Shown here one piece after another: positions 1 through 6,519 of a stretch of 32,266 nt of DNA; position 1 is the first letter of the stretch; every line of letters starts with the position of its first letter. The stretch covers positions 1-32,266 of the forward strand of contig CAKVND010000023.1 in NCBI GenBank assembly GCA_934777245.1. Reading direction: 5' to 3'. The DNA comes from an uncultured Candidatus Melainabacteria bacterium. GTDB lineage: Bacteria > Cyanobacteriota > Vampirovibrionia > Gastranaerophilales > Gastranaerophilaceae. The position numbers and the translations under genes are program-made. Below the pieces are notes generated by a model. The model did not search any database and had not been told where the DNA came from. It was given only the letters and a program-made list of their open reading frames with translations.

Positions 1-73
1 TGGAGGTTAGGAGATTCGAACTCCTGACCCCCTGCGTGCAAAGCAGGTGCTCTACCAGCTGAGCTAAACCCCC
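1..73 (-). tRNA. tRNA-Ala (anticodon UGC)
   Basis: The reverse strand folds into a complete cloverleaf. The acceptor arm GGGGGTT pairs with AACCTCC, with one G-U pair. The D-arm is TAGCTCAGCTGGTAGAGCA. The anticodon stem CCTGC/GCAGG encloses loop TTTGCAC (anticodon TGC), and the T-arm carries GTTCGAATC. Position 1 is the discriminator A, so whether CCA is encoded cannot be seen because the window ends there. It decodes GCN alanine codons. Confidence 0.97.
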
Positions 74-125
74 ATTTTGGTTGTTTTGGTCTCGTAACCT
101 CTATTTGATATCGGCTACATTTATT

Positions 126-153
126 ATTCTACATGATGATTTTTTTTTGTAAA
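126..153 (-). promoter_or_regulatory. Probable promoter of tRNA-Ala
   Basis: On the minus strand TTTACA (153-148) and TAGAAT (131-126) are separated by 16 bases. Transcription would start near 119, leaving a leader of about 45 bases ahead of the tRNA. This is a consensus match only. Confidence 0.45.
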
Positions 154-338
154 GGGGTTTTTTGAAAAAAATTTTTTAAAAGCAAAATTTATGAAAATGA
201 TATTGATAAAATTTTCTGTAAAATCTTAATTCTGTTACATTTACTCTTTAATTGTAAATATTTTGTAATGATTTGACATTTTTTTGATACAATAATTAAA
301 AAGTGGTAAAATAGCCGAGAATTAAGGGAAAAGAGATT

Positions 339-1856
339 ATGATGAGATTTTTAATGATGTTATTTACGACAATGCTTATGACTCTACAGTCTGCGCAAGC
401 TATGAATGTAGACGAATTTATGGATAAGCATGTTGCGCCTGTTTCAGACGCTGTCGCAAAATTAATTTTCTTCCCAATTAATATTTGCGGATGTGAAGTT
501 CCGTTAATTATTTTTTGGGTGTTGATTGCAGGTTTCTTTTTCACGTTCTATTTCAAAGGAATTTCTGTTTGGGGATTTAAACACGCAATTGATGTTGTTG
601 CAAAACCTGCTGAAAAGCATAACGACGGATGTGGTGAAGTTTCATCATTTCAAGCTCTTGCAACAGCTTTATCAGGTACAATAGGTATCGGTAGTATTGC
701 AGGTGTTGCAATTTCAATTTCAATCGGTGGCCCGGGTGCTGCATTTTGGATTTTTGCTGGTGCTCTTTTAGGTATGTCAATCAAGTTTGTTGAAGCAACT
801 TTAGCAGTAAAATATAGAAGATTTAACCTTGACGGTTCTGTTTCCGGTGGCCCTATGCACTATATTGCTCACGGTTTAACCAGAAAGAAAATGCGTTGGT
901 TAGGTCAACCTTTATCAGTATTATATGCAATACTTTGTATTGGTGGTGGCATTACAGGCGGCAACATGATTCAAATTAACCAAACTGCGCACCAAATTGT
1001 ATTTATAACAGGTGGTTCACACAGTATTTTTCACGGTTATACTTGGTTAATTGGTTTAGTTGCAGCTGTTTTAATAGGTATGGTAATTGTTGGTGGTATT
1101 AAAAGCATAGCAAAAGTTACAACAATTTTAACTCCGACAATGTGTTTATTATATATTGTTTCAGGCTTAATTGTTATTTTTGCAAACTTTATGAACATTC
1201 CTCATGCAATCGCCTTAATTGTTCGCGAAGCTTTTCATCCAACAGCTGTTGCTGGTGGTGTAATCGGTACAATTATCATTGGTTTAAGACGTTCTGTTCA
1301 ATCAAATGAAGCTGGAACAGGTGCAGCTGCAATTGTTTATGCTACTGCTCAAACTAAAGAACCTGTTTCTCAAGGTTTTGTAGCTTTATTAGAAACATTT
1401 TTAACAGGTGTTCTTTGTTTATTTACTTCCTTTGCAATCGTATTTTCAGGTGCTTGCACACACGCTGCAAAGGAAATTTCAGGTATTGAATTAGCGTCAA
1501 ATGCTTTCCAATCAGTAATTCCGTTCTTCCCAATTATTCTTTCAATAATTGCTGTAATGTTTGCATTATCAACTTTGATTTCTTGGGCTTATTACGGACA
1601 AAAAGCTTGGACATTCTTGTTTGGCGAAGGTAAAAAACGTGTTCTTGCATTTAATTTGATTTATTGTTTATTTATTGTAATCGGTTCTGCAATGAACGTA
1701 AAATCAGTTATTGATATTACAGATGCTATGATGATTGCATTATGTGTTCCAAATATTATTGTATTGTATATTTTGTGTCCGGAAATTAAACGCGATTTGA
1801 AAGCATATTTGGAAAGACAAGATATGAAACTTGTTAAGCAGTTTATTAAATTTTAA
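339..1856 (+). CDS. AGCS family sodium:alanine (amino acid) symporter
   Basis: This is a 505-residue polytopic membrane protein of the alanine/glycine:cation symporter family, which takes up small neutral amino acids with Na+. Family landmarks are visible: SGTIGIGSIAGVA, then GGPGAAFWIFAGALLGM, EATLAVKYR, SGGPMHYI and the late SNEAGTGAAAI segment followed by KEPVSQGFVALLE. An N-terminal signal-like stretch ending AQA precedes a short extracytoplasmic segment, as in many family members. ATG 339 has AAGGGAAAAGAG just upstream. A TTGACA at 273-278 may be the -35 element, but no good -10 is spaced to it. The gene is monocistronic, with a terminator directly behind. The loop usually written GTGNIAG in this family reads GIGSIAG here, so the substrate or ion preference could differ. 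Family assignment is firm; alanine as substrate is inferred. Confidence 0.93.
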   Translation: MMRFLMMLFTTMLMTLQSAQAMNVDEFMDKHVAPVSDAVAKLIFFPINICGCEVPLIIFWVLIAGFFFTFYFKGISVWGFKHAIDVVAKPAEKHNDGCGEVSSFQALATALSGTIGIGSIAGVAISISIGGPGAAFWIFAGALLGMSIKFVEATLAVKYRRFNLDGSVSGGPMHYIAHGLTRKKMRWLGQPLSVLYAILCIGGGITGGNMIQINQTAHQIVFITGGSHSIFHGYTWLIGLVAAVLIGMVIVGGIKSIAKVTTILTPTMCLLYIVSGLIVIFANFMNIPHAIALIVREAFHPTAVAGGVIGTIIIGLRRSVQSNEAGTGAAAIVYATAQTKEPVSQGFVALLETFLTGVLCLFTSFAIVFSGACTHAAKEISGIELASNAFQSVIPFFPIILSIIAVMFALSTLISWAYYGQKAWTFLFGEGKKRVLAFNLIYCLFIVIGSAMNVKSVIDITDAMMIALCVPNIIVLYILCPEIKRDLKAYLERQDMKLVKQFIKF

Positions 1857-1881
1857 AAATTATTACATATATCAAGTTGAG

Positions 1882-1914
1882 AATGGGAAATTTTATAAAA
1901 GATTTCCCATTTTT
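1882..1914 (+). terminator. Rho-independent terminator after the symporter gene
   Basis: A perfect 10-bp stem, AATGGGAAAT (1882-1891) with ATTTCCCATT (1902-1911), encloses a 10-base loop and runs into a short T tract. It lies 26 bases after the stop codon. Confidence 0.85.
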
Positions 1915-1980
1915 AGTATGAAGCAAAGCAAGAAACGAATTATTTATTAAGTTTTGTAAAAATATCTTAAAAAACAGGGT

Positions 1981-2006
1981 GTTTTGTTAATGTTTCTTAA
2001 CAAAAC
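1981..2006. repeat. 10-bp inverted repeat in the sigma-factor leader region
   Basis: GTTTTGTTAA (1981-1990) is perfectly complementary to TTAACAAAAC (1997-2006) around a six-base loop. It lies about 145 bases before the sigma-factor start. No T tract follows on the plus strand, so it is more likely an operator or structured DNA/RNA element than a terminator. Confidence 0.5.
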
Positions 2007-2008
2007 TA

Positions 2009-2046
2009 TTGATAAATATATACTTTTGATATATCATAAGTATATA
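2009..2046 (+). promoter_or_regulatory. Possible promoter overlapped by an operator-like inverted repeat
   Basis: TTGATA (2009-2014) and TATCAT (2032-2037) are 17 bases apart. They coincide with a 9-bp inverted repeat, TATATACTT (2017-2025) and AAGTATATA (2038-2046), with a 12-base centre that is itself palindromic (GATATATC). A dimeric regulator bound here would cover the -10 region. This is inference from sequence layout only. Confidence 0.35.
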
Positions 2047-2075
2047 AGAAATCCAAGTTATGTGTTCCCGTTAAA

Positions 2076-2105
2076 AAGTAATTTAAAATTACTTCACCCC
2101 CCCCC
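2076..2105 (+). promoter_or_regulatory. Leader hairpin followed by a nine-C tract
   Basis: AAGTAATTT (2076-2084) is complementary to AAATTACTT (2086-2094), which folds as a 7-bp stem with a five-base loop. A run of nine C residues (2097-2105) follows in otherwise AT-rich DNA. Both lie between the possible promoter and the AGGAG ribosome-binding site of the sigma-factor gene. A mononucleotide tract of this length is prone to slippage and could alter leader spacing, but it is outside the coding frame. Confidence 0.4.
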
Positions 2106-2149
2106 TCTTCAAAAATAGTTTCCCCCATTTACCCATAGGAGTTTTAAGT

Positions 2150-3028
2150 ATGAAAGAACAATTTATCTCAATGAAAACAACATCAAATCCAAACAAATTT
2201 GTTTCAGGATGTGAAGAAATCAGCGTTTATTCAAGAAAAGTAAATTCATTTAAATCTTTGAATGCAGAAGAAGAAAAAGAAGTTGCTACAAGAGCAAAAT
2301 CTGGTGACAAAAACGCTAAAAAAGTTTTGGTTCAATCTAATTTAAAATTAGTTTTAACAATTGCAAGAAAAGCTATTCACGTTGCAAAAATTCCTATGAT
2401 TGATTTAATTCAAGAAGGCAATTTGGGCTTGATGGTTGCAGTAGAAAAATTTAATCCGGAATTAGGTTACAGATTTTCAACTTATGCTAGTTGGTGGATT
2501 AAACAAGCAATGTTCAAAGCAATTTCCGAACAATCATATTGCATGAAAATTCCTGTATACATTCAAGAAACTTTATCCAAGTTCTCAAAAGTTAAGGCTG
2601 AAATGGAAAGAGTTTATAACTGTCAAGTTACAAATAAAGATGTTGCTGAAAAAATGAACTTAGAACCTGAAAAAATCGACACATATTTATCAGCATATTC
2701 AACAACGGTTTCTATTGAAGGAAATTTCGACGGCAAAAACGGAAGCGAATTGAATGTTGCAGATATTTTAGAAGATGAAAAAACTAACGTTGAAGAAAAT
2801 ATCGAATACGAACAATTAAAAAATGATTTGAGCAATGTTGTTTCTACGCTCAAAGATAGAGAACAAACTGTTATCAGAATGCGCTTTGGTTTGGGAGATT
2901 TTGCGAAAACAACATTAGAAGAAATCGGCAAAATGTACGGCGTAACAAAAGAATGTATCCGCCAAACTGAAGCTAGAGCATTGAATAAATTAAGAAATAA
3001 TTTGACTTTGGCATGTTATGCTGATTAG
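2150..3028 (+). CDS. Sigma-70 family RNA polymerase sigma factor (group 2/3, RpoD/RpoH-like)
   Basis: This 292-residue protein directs RNA polymerase to a promoter subset. Region 1.2 is near residues 25-55. Region 2 follows with QSNLKLVLTIA, DLIQEGNLGLMVAVEKF and RFSTYASWWIKQAM (core binding, -10 recognition and melting). A region 3 helical segment leads to region 4 with LKDREQTVIRMRFGL and the -35-reading helix-turn-helix TLEEIGKMYGVTKECIRQ. Region 1.1 of primary sigma factors is absent and the length is short, so this is an alternative rather than the housekeeping factor. ATG 2150 has AGGAG eight bases upstream. The upstream 170 bases carry three inverted repeats and a C9 tract, suggesting controlled expression. 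No anti-sigma gene adjoins it. Confidence 0.93.
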   Translation: MKEQFISMKTTSNPNKFVSGCEEISVYSRKVNSFKSLNAEEEKEVATRAKSGDKNAKKVLVQSNLKLVLTIARKAIHVAKIPMIDLIQEGNLGLMVAVEKFNPELGYRFSTYASWWIKQAMFKAISEQSYCMKIPVYIQETLSKFSKVKAEMERVYNCQVTNKDVAEKMNLEPEKIDTYLSAYSTTVSIEGNFDGKNGSELNVADILEDEKTNVEENIEYEQLKNDLSNVVSTLKDREQTVIRMRFGLGDFAKTTLEEIGKMYGVTKECIRQTEARALNKLRNNLTLACYAD

Positions 3029-3069
3029 AGTGTAATTAAATTTTATTTAGTCTAGTAGTTTTTATTTGA

Positions 3070-3117
3070 GGATGGCTGGTGGAATAATATAATTTAGTAG
3101 TGTTTCTGTTGTCATCC
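3070..3117. repeat. 48-bp hairpin module, copy 1
   Basis: The terminal arms GGATGGC and GTCATCC are near-complementary and enclose an AT-rich interior shared with the modules at 3365, 3547 and 3685. Copies are preceded by TTTTATTTGAG-like sequence and followed by CGA[CT]AGTGTGTGATAAGTC-like sequence. Confidence 0.7.
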
Positions 3118-3147
3118 GATAGTGTGTGATAAGTCTTTTTTTATAAT

Positions 3148-3235
3148 ACCCTCTCCCTTTTTCACCACACTTCCCAGTTGGTAAGTTCAACTGCTAGCTA
3201 GGAAGTGAAGCAGAAAACTCCCCCGAGGGAGGGGA
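3148..3235. repeat. 88-bp palindromic repeat, copy A
   Basis: It begins ACCCTCTCCC and ends GAGGGAGGGGA, so the ends are complementary. An inner CTTCC...GGAAG pair surrounds a small AGTT/AACT hairpin. It is 86/88 identical by eye to 3432-3519. No reading frame is supported. Confidence 0.8.
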
Positions 3236-3364
3236 TACGTTCAGTTCATAATCTTACTTGAGAGGTTGACAGGGAGGTTGAATTTATACATGTAATTTTA
3301 AATATGTCAACCGATAATGTGTTCTTTTCTTTTTGCTTACTTTTATCTAGTAGCTTTTCTTTAA

Positions 3365-3413
3365 GGATGACTATGGAATATAATAGAATCTAGTAGCGTT
3401 ATTGCTGTCATCC
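3365..3413. repeat. 49-bp hairpin module, copy 2 (diverged)
   Basis: Perfect 7-bp arms GGATGAC and GTCATCC enclose an interior related to, but diverged from, the other three local copies. As with copy 1, a CCCTCTCCC palindrome follows within about 20-30 bases. Confidence 0.65.
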
Positions 3414-3431
3414 GACTGTGTTTTTTATAAT

Positions 3432-3519
3432 ACCCTCTCCCTTTTTCACCATACTTCCCAGTTGGTAAGTTCAATTGCTAGCTAGGAAGTGAAGCAGAAA
3501 ACTCCCCCGAGGGAGGGGA
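3432..3519. repeat. 88-bp palindromic repeat, copy B
   Basis: Near-identical to 3148-3235, with two substitutions seen (CACACTT/CATACTT and CAACTGC/CAATTGC). It sits in the same position relative to the 48-49 bp module, so the pair was duplicated as one larger unit of about 280-290 bases. Confidence 0.8.
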
Positions 3520-3546
3520 GGCGTCCAGTTTGTAGTTTTTATTTGA

Positions 3547-3594
3547 AGATGACTGGTGGAATAATATAATTTAGTAGTGTTTCTGTTGTCATCC
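3547..3594. repeat. 48-bp hairpin module, copy 3
   Basis: The arms AGATGAC and GTCATCC carry one mismatch. The interior is almost identical to copy 1, and the following TGTGATAAGTC and TATAATACCCTCTCCC sequence is also shared. Confidence 0.7.
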
Positions 3595-3624
3595 GACAGT
3601 GTGTGATAAGTCTTTTTTTATAAT

Positions 3625-3657
3625 ACCCTCTCCCTAGCCCTCCCCCAAGGGAGGGGA
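3625..3657. repeat. Short CCCTCTCCC/GGGAGGGG palindrome
   Basis: A reduced version of the 88-bp repeat. ACCCTCTCCC is followed almost directly by CCCTCCCCC AAGGGAGGGG and lacks the central 50-odd bases of copies A and B. The CTCCC/GGGAG core could form a stable stem. Confidence 0.6.
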
Positions 3658-3684
3658 CGCGTCCAGTTTGTAGTTTTTATTTGA

Positions 3685-3733
3685 GGATGACTTGGTGGAA
3701 TAATATAGTTTAGTAGTGTTTCTGTTGTCATCC
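3685..3733. repeat. 49-bp hairpin module, copy 4
   Basis: Perfect 7-bp arms GGATGAC and GTCATCC. This copy lies about 105 bases before the atpB start, so any atp promoter or leader must be in or just after it. It begins GGATGACTTGG and ends CTGTTGTCATCC, as do the modules in the array at the window end. Confidence 0.7.
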
Positions 3734-3839
3734 GACAGTGTGTGATAAGTCTTTTTGCCTTCTTTTTCTTCAGAAAAAGAAGGTTGCGCTTGCGTTTTTT
3801 TTGTGCTACATTTTTTATGAAAAAGAGAGAGGTCATTCC

Positions 3840-4538
3840 ATGAGTGAAGGACATTGGATAGTTAATAAAGTTATTGCAGGCCATGCAATGGCATTTAATA
3901 TGGACACATTGGTTACAATGTGGGCAGCAATGGCATTTTTGATTGTTGTTTCGTTTGTTGTAACAAGAAATATCAGTATATTTCCAACAAGGCTTCAAGT
4001 TGTTTTTGAAAGCGTTTTAGGTTATTTTAATGACTTGGTTCACAATATGATACATAAAGACGCTGATAAGCATTTTCCGCTTATTGCATCTTTGTTTTTG
4101 TTTATAGTTACCGCAAACTTGATGGGTCAATTGCCTTTAAGAATGATTGAATTGAAACAGGGTGAAATTGCTTCTCCTACGAATGATATCAATTTAACTG
4201 CGGGCTTGGCAATTATTGTTTTGGTTTATTATGTTGTTGCAGGATTGATGAAGAAGAAATTCAAGTTTTTCTTGCATGGTTTTTCACTTGTTGCAATAAT
4301 TTCGGCTTTGATTGAGATTTTGGAATTGTTCACAAGACCGCTAACGTTGGCATTACGTTTGTTTGGTAATGTTTTGGCTGGTGAAATTCTGATTGCTGCA
4401 TTGCTAGGAATTTGCGCTTGGGGTTTACCGCTACCGATGATGTTCTTTGAAATCTTGGTGGCTTGCGTTCAGGCTTTGGTATTTACAATGCTTACTACGG
4501 TTTATATAGCTTCTGCAGTTAATGAAGAAGAAGGTTAG
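3840..4538 (+). CDS. atpB: ATP synthase F0 subunit a
   Basis: This 232-residue integral membrane subunit forms the half-channels through which protons reach the c-ring. The signature RPLTLALRLFGNVLAGE contains the essential stator arginine (about R173), and there are about five hydrophobic helices. The frame extends upstream to 3738, but I choose ATG 3840: GAGAGAGG lies just ahead, the resulting N-terminus has normal length, and the upstream extension crosses repeat DNA. It is the first gene of the cluster. No atpI-like gene precedes it, unlike many cyanobacterial atp clusters; a repeat block of about 800 bases lies there instead. atpE follows after 45 bases. Confidence 0.95.
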   Translation: MSEGHWIVNKVIAGHAMAFNMDTLVTMWAAMAFLIVVSFVVTRNISIFPTRLQVVFESVLGYFNDLVHNMIHKDADKHFPLIASLFLFIVTANLMGQLPLRMIELKQGEIASPTNDINLTAGLAIIVLVYYVVAGLMKKKFKFFLHGFSLVAIISALIEILELFTRPLTLALRLFGNVLAGEILIAALLGICAWGLPLPMMFFEILVACVQALVFTMLTTVYIASAVNEEEG

Positions 4539-4583
4539 ATTTTTAAAATAAAGTAAACGTACATTAATACGAAGGAGATTAAA

Positions 4584-4829
4584 ATGGAAGACGTTAAAAC
4601 AATTTCTGATTTGGCACAATTAGGTGCCGGTATTGCAATCGGTTTTGGTGCAGTTGGTGCAGGTTTAGGTATTGGTATTGCAACAAAAGGTTTGTTGGAA
4701 TCAATCGCTAGACAACCTGAAATTGCAGGTAAAGCAGTTGGTTTCTTCTTAGTTGGTGCAGCTATGGCAGAAGCTTGTGCGATTTATGCATTGGTTATTG
4801 CTTTGAAGTTGTCAGGTATGATGGGTTAA
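4584..4829 (+). CDS. atpE: ATP synthase F0 subunit c
   Basis: This 81-residue hairpin of two membrane helices oligomerises into the rotating c-ring. Helix 1 is glycine-rich (GAVGAGLGIGIATKG), the polar loop is ARQPE, and helix 2 carries the ion-binding carboxylate E63 in AAMAEACAIYAL. Against the Na+-binding c subunit of Ilyobacter, the glutamine ligand position is I30 here and the serine next to the carboxylate is A64, so the ring should carry protons, not sodium. GAAGGAG precedes the ATG. The 128-base gap to the next gene holds two hairpin repeats. Confidence 0.97.
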   Translation: MEDVKTISDLAQLGAGIAIGFGAVGAGLGIGIATKGLLESIARQPEIAGKAVGFFLVGAAMAEACAIYALVIALKLSGMMG

Positions 4830-4837
4830 TTTATAAA

Positions 4838-4907
4838 ACCCTCTCCCATACCCGTAAAGCTCGCTTACGCTTGCTAACGGCTACTCCCTCTCCCGAGGAG
4901 AGGGGAT
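4838..4907. repeat. CCCTCTCCC/GAGAGGGG palindromic repeat between atpE and the b' gene
   Basis: It starts ACCCTCTCCC and ends TCCCGAGGAGAGGGGAT. The centre contains AAGCTCGCTTACGCTTGC-like paired sequence. It is the same family as the repeats at 8134, 8626 and 8741. As RNA it would form a strong hairpin within the atp transcript without a following T tract. Confidence 0.7.
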
Positions 4908-4918
4908 GATATATGTAG

Positions 4919-4938
4919 GTCGGATTTACCAATCCGAC
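4919..4938. repeat. GTCGGATT hairpin upstream of the b' gene
   Basis: GTCGGATT and AATCCGAC enclose TACC, giving a perfect 8-bp stem. It is preceded by TAG, as in the related hairpins at 8103, 8586 and 8710, and lies 20 bases before the b' start codon. Confidence 0.7.
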
Positions 4939-4957
4939 AAAAACTAAAAGGTCAATT

Positions 4958-5431
4958 ATGGAATTTAACGGAACATTTTTAGCATCAATAGTTTCTTTTA
5001 TTGTCTTTGTTTTCTTGATGAACAAAGTGCTTTATGCACCTATGGGTAAAATTGTAAAAGAAAGACAAAGCTTTATTGAAGGTAATTTAAAGAGCGCGGA
5101 AGCTAATCATAAACGCGCAGATGAGTTATCACAGGAAAGGGAAGATAAACTTAGCGGTGCTAAAAATGATGCCCGTGAAAAATATGTTGAGTCTGTAAAT
5201 GGCTTTAAGAATGAAAAAACTCAACTTGTTGCGAAGGCACAAGATGAAACTAATGGTGAATTGGTTCAAGCTTATGAAAACTTGAATAATGTTTCTAACG
5301 AAACAAAAGAGGGTTTGAAATGGAGAATGACTGATTTAGCCAATGATATTGTTGAAAAAGTTTTGGGATATAGAAGTGAAGTTCAAGGCTTTGATAACGA
5401 TAAAATTAACGAAATATTGTGGAAGGTTTAG
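4958..5431 (+). CDS. ATP synthase F0 subunit b' (first stalk subunit)
   Basis: This 157-residue peripheral-stalk subunit has one N-terminal membrane helix (about residues 8-24, rich in F, V and L). APMGKIVKERQ follows, and then a long charged, heptad-like helix that reaches up to F1. Two b-type genes in a row are typical of Cyanobacteria and other photosynthetic lineages, where b and b' form a heterodimer. I call the upstream copy b' by position and by similarity to that gene order. The next gene starts two bases after this stop, so the two are probably translationally coupled. Confidence 0.85.
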   Translation: MEFNGTFLASIVSFIVFVFLMNKVLYAPMGKIVKERQSFIEGNLKSAEANHKRADELSQEREDKLSGAKNDAREKYVESVNGFKNEKTQLVAKAQDETNGELVQAYENLNNVSNETKEGLKWRMTDLANDIVEKVLGYRSEVQGFDNDKINEILWKV

Positions 5432-5433
5432 TG

Positions 5434-5937
5434 ATGTTAGGTTCAGTTTTAGATTATATTAGCAGAACGAATTTATTTAACTTTGTTATATTTCTTTCAA
5501 TATTGATATTCTTGTTTAAGAAAATTGATGTTGTTGGCATGTTGGAAAACATGAAAAATGCGGTTATTGAAAATATTGAAGCTTCTAAAACTTCTAAATC
5601 AGAATCTGAAACACACTTAAAAGAAATAGAAGAAAAGGTTTCTCATATTGAAGAAGAAATCGACGGAATTATTAAAAAATCTGAACAGAATGCAAAACTT
5701 GTTGGTGAAAAGATTATAGAAGATGCTAATCATACGGTTGAAAGCATTAAAGATAATTCTAAAAAACTTGTTGAAAACAAGTCTGCTCTTTTAAAGAACG
5801 ATATTTTGAAAAGAGCGTCAGAAGCTTCTATTGAAGTTGCAAGAAATCATATTGTTAGTGAGTTGAACAACAATAATGATTTACACCAAAGATTAATTGA
5901 TGAAAGCTTGGAAGCTTTAAACAGCTACAAAGGCTAA
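5434..5937 (+). CDS. atpF: ATP synthase F0 subunit b (second stalk subunit)
   Basis: This 167-residue stalk subunit has a membrane helix near residues 13-30 (LFNFVIFLSILIFLF) followed by a long Glu/Lys-rich coiled coil. An in-frame GTG at 5419 would overlap the preceding gene. I prefer ATG 5434 because GGAAGG (5421-5426) sits at ideal spacing before it and this gives the usual start two bases after the upstream stop. It pairs with the preceding b' protein to hold the F1 alpha/beta ring still against rotation. Confidence 0.88.
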   Translation: MLGSVLDYISRTNLFNFVIFLSILIFLFKKIDVVGMLENMKNAVIENIEASKTSKSESETHLKEIEEKVSHIEEEIDGIIKKSEQNAKLVGEKIIEDANHTVESIKDNSKKLVENKSALLKNDILKRASEASIEVARNHIVSELNNNNDLHQRLIDESLEALNSYKG

Positions 5938-5958
5938 GCTTTTGAAAGGTAAAGGAAA

Positions 5959-6516
5959 ATGAAGGTTTCTCAAAATTCTGAATTAATTGCAAAAAGATGG
6001 GCGAAAGCTCTTATGGAGTTGGCGAACGAAAATCAAGGTATCTCTAAGGAAGATATTTTGGACGATTTGAAGGAAGTGGATGAAAATATTCGCTCTTCAG
6101 CCGAACTTTCAAATGTAATTAATAATCCTTCAATTTCTGTTGAAGAAAAACAAATTGTTTTGTGTAAATTATTCCAAAATAATTTGATGCCGATTGTTTA
6201 CAACTTTTTGATAGCTTTGAATTTGAAAAAAAGAGTTAACATTATAGGCGAAATTGCTAAAGAATTTCAAAAAGAATTCGAGGAAGAAAATAATGTTGTA
6301 AGAGTAGGTGTAACTTCTGCAATTGATTTGAGCGATGACAGAAAAAATGACATCAGAAATAGAATTGCAGATAAGTTGAAAAAGAATGTTATTGTTAACT
6401 GGACTGTTGATAATAGCATTATTGCAGGTCTGGTATTTAATATTAATGAAACAATCATTGATAATAGTATCAGACATAAACTTGAAAATTTAAGTAAGAA
6501 GATAATGAAAGGATAG
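5959..6516 (+). CDS. atpH: ATP synthase F1 subunit delta
   Basis: This 185-residue soluble subunit of the OSCP/delta family joins the top of F1 to the b/b' stalk. The N-terminal helical domain begins LIAKRWAKALMELA. The C-terminal section contains VRVGVTSAIDLSDD and the family hallmark IIAGLVFNINETIIDNSIRH, which resembles the usual IxGGxxIxxGDxxxDxSxxx pattern in relaxed form. GAAAGGTAAAGGAAA precedes the start. It lies 21 bases after the b gene and 3 bases before atpA, so it is clearly co-transcribed. Confidence 0.93.
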   Translation: MKVSQNSELIAKRWAKALMELANENQGISKEDILDDLKEVDENIRSSAELSNVINNPSISVEEKQIVLCKLFQNNLMPIVYNFLIALNLKKRVNIIGEIAKEFQKEFEEENNVVRVGVTSAIDLSDDRKNDIRNRIADKLKKNVIVNWTVDNSIIAGLVFNINETIIDNSIRHKLENLSKKIMKG

Positions 6517-6519
6517 GAT

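Noticed and set aside
3738..3839. N-terminal extension of ATP synthase subunit a
   Set aside because: It translates repeat-adjacent low-complexity sequence and lacks a Shine-Dalgarno. ATG 3840 has one and gives the expected N-terminus.
3618..3998. Cys-rich 126-codon frame on the minus strand
   Set aside because: It is antisense to atpB and the repeat block, has no ribosome-binding site, and its Cys/His content comes from the reverse of codons for a hydrophobic protein.
5419..5433. GTG start for the second b subunit
   Set aside because: GGAAGG at 5421-5426 serves ATG 5434, while GTG 5419 has no ribosome-binding site.
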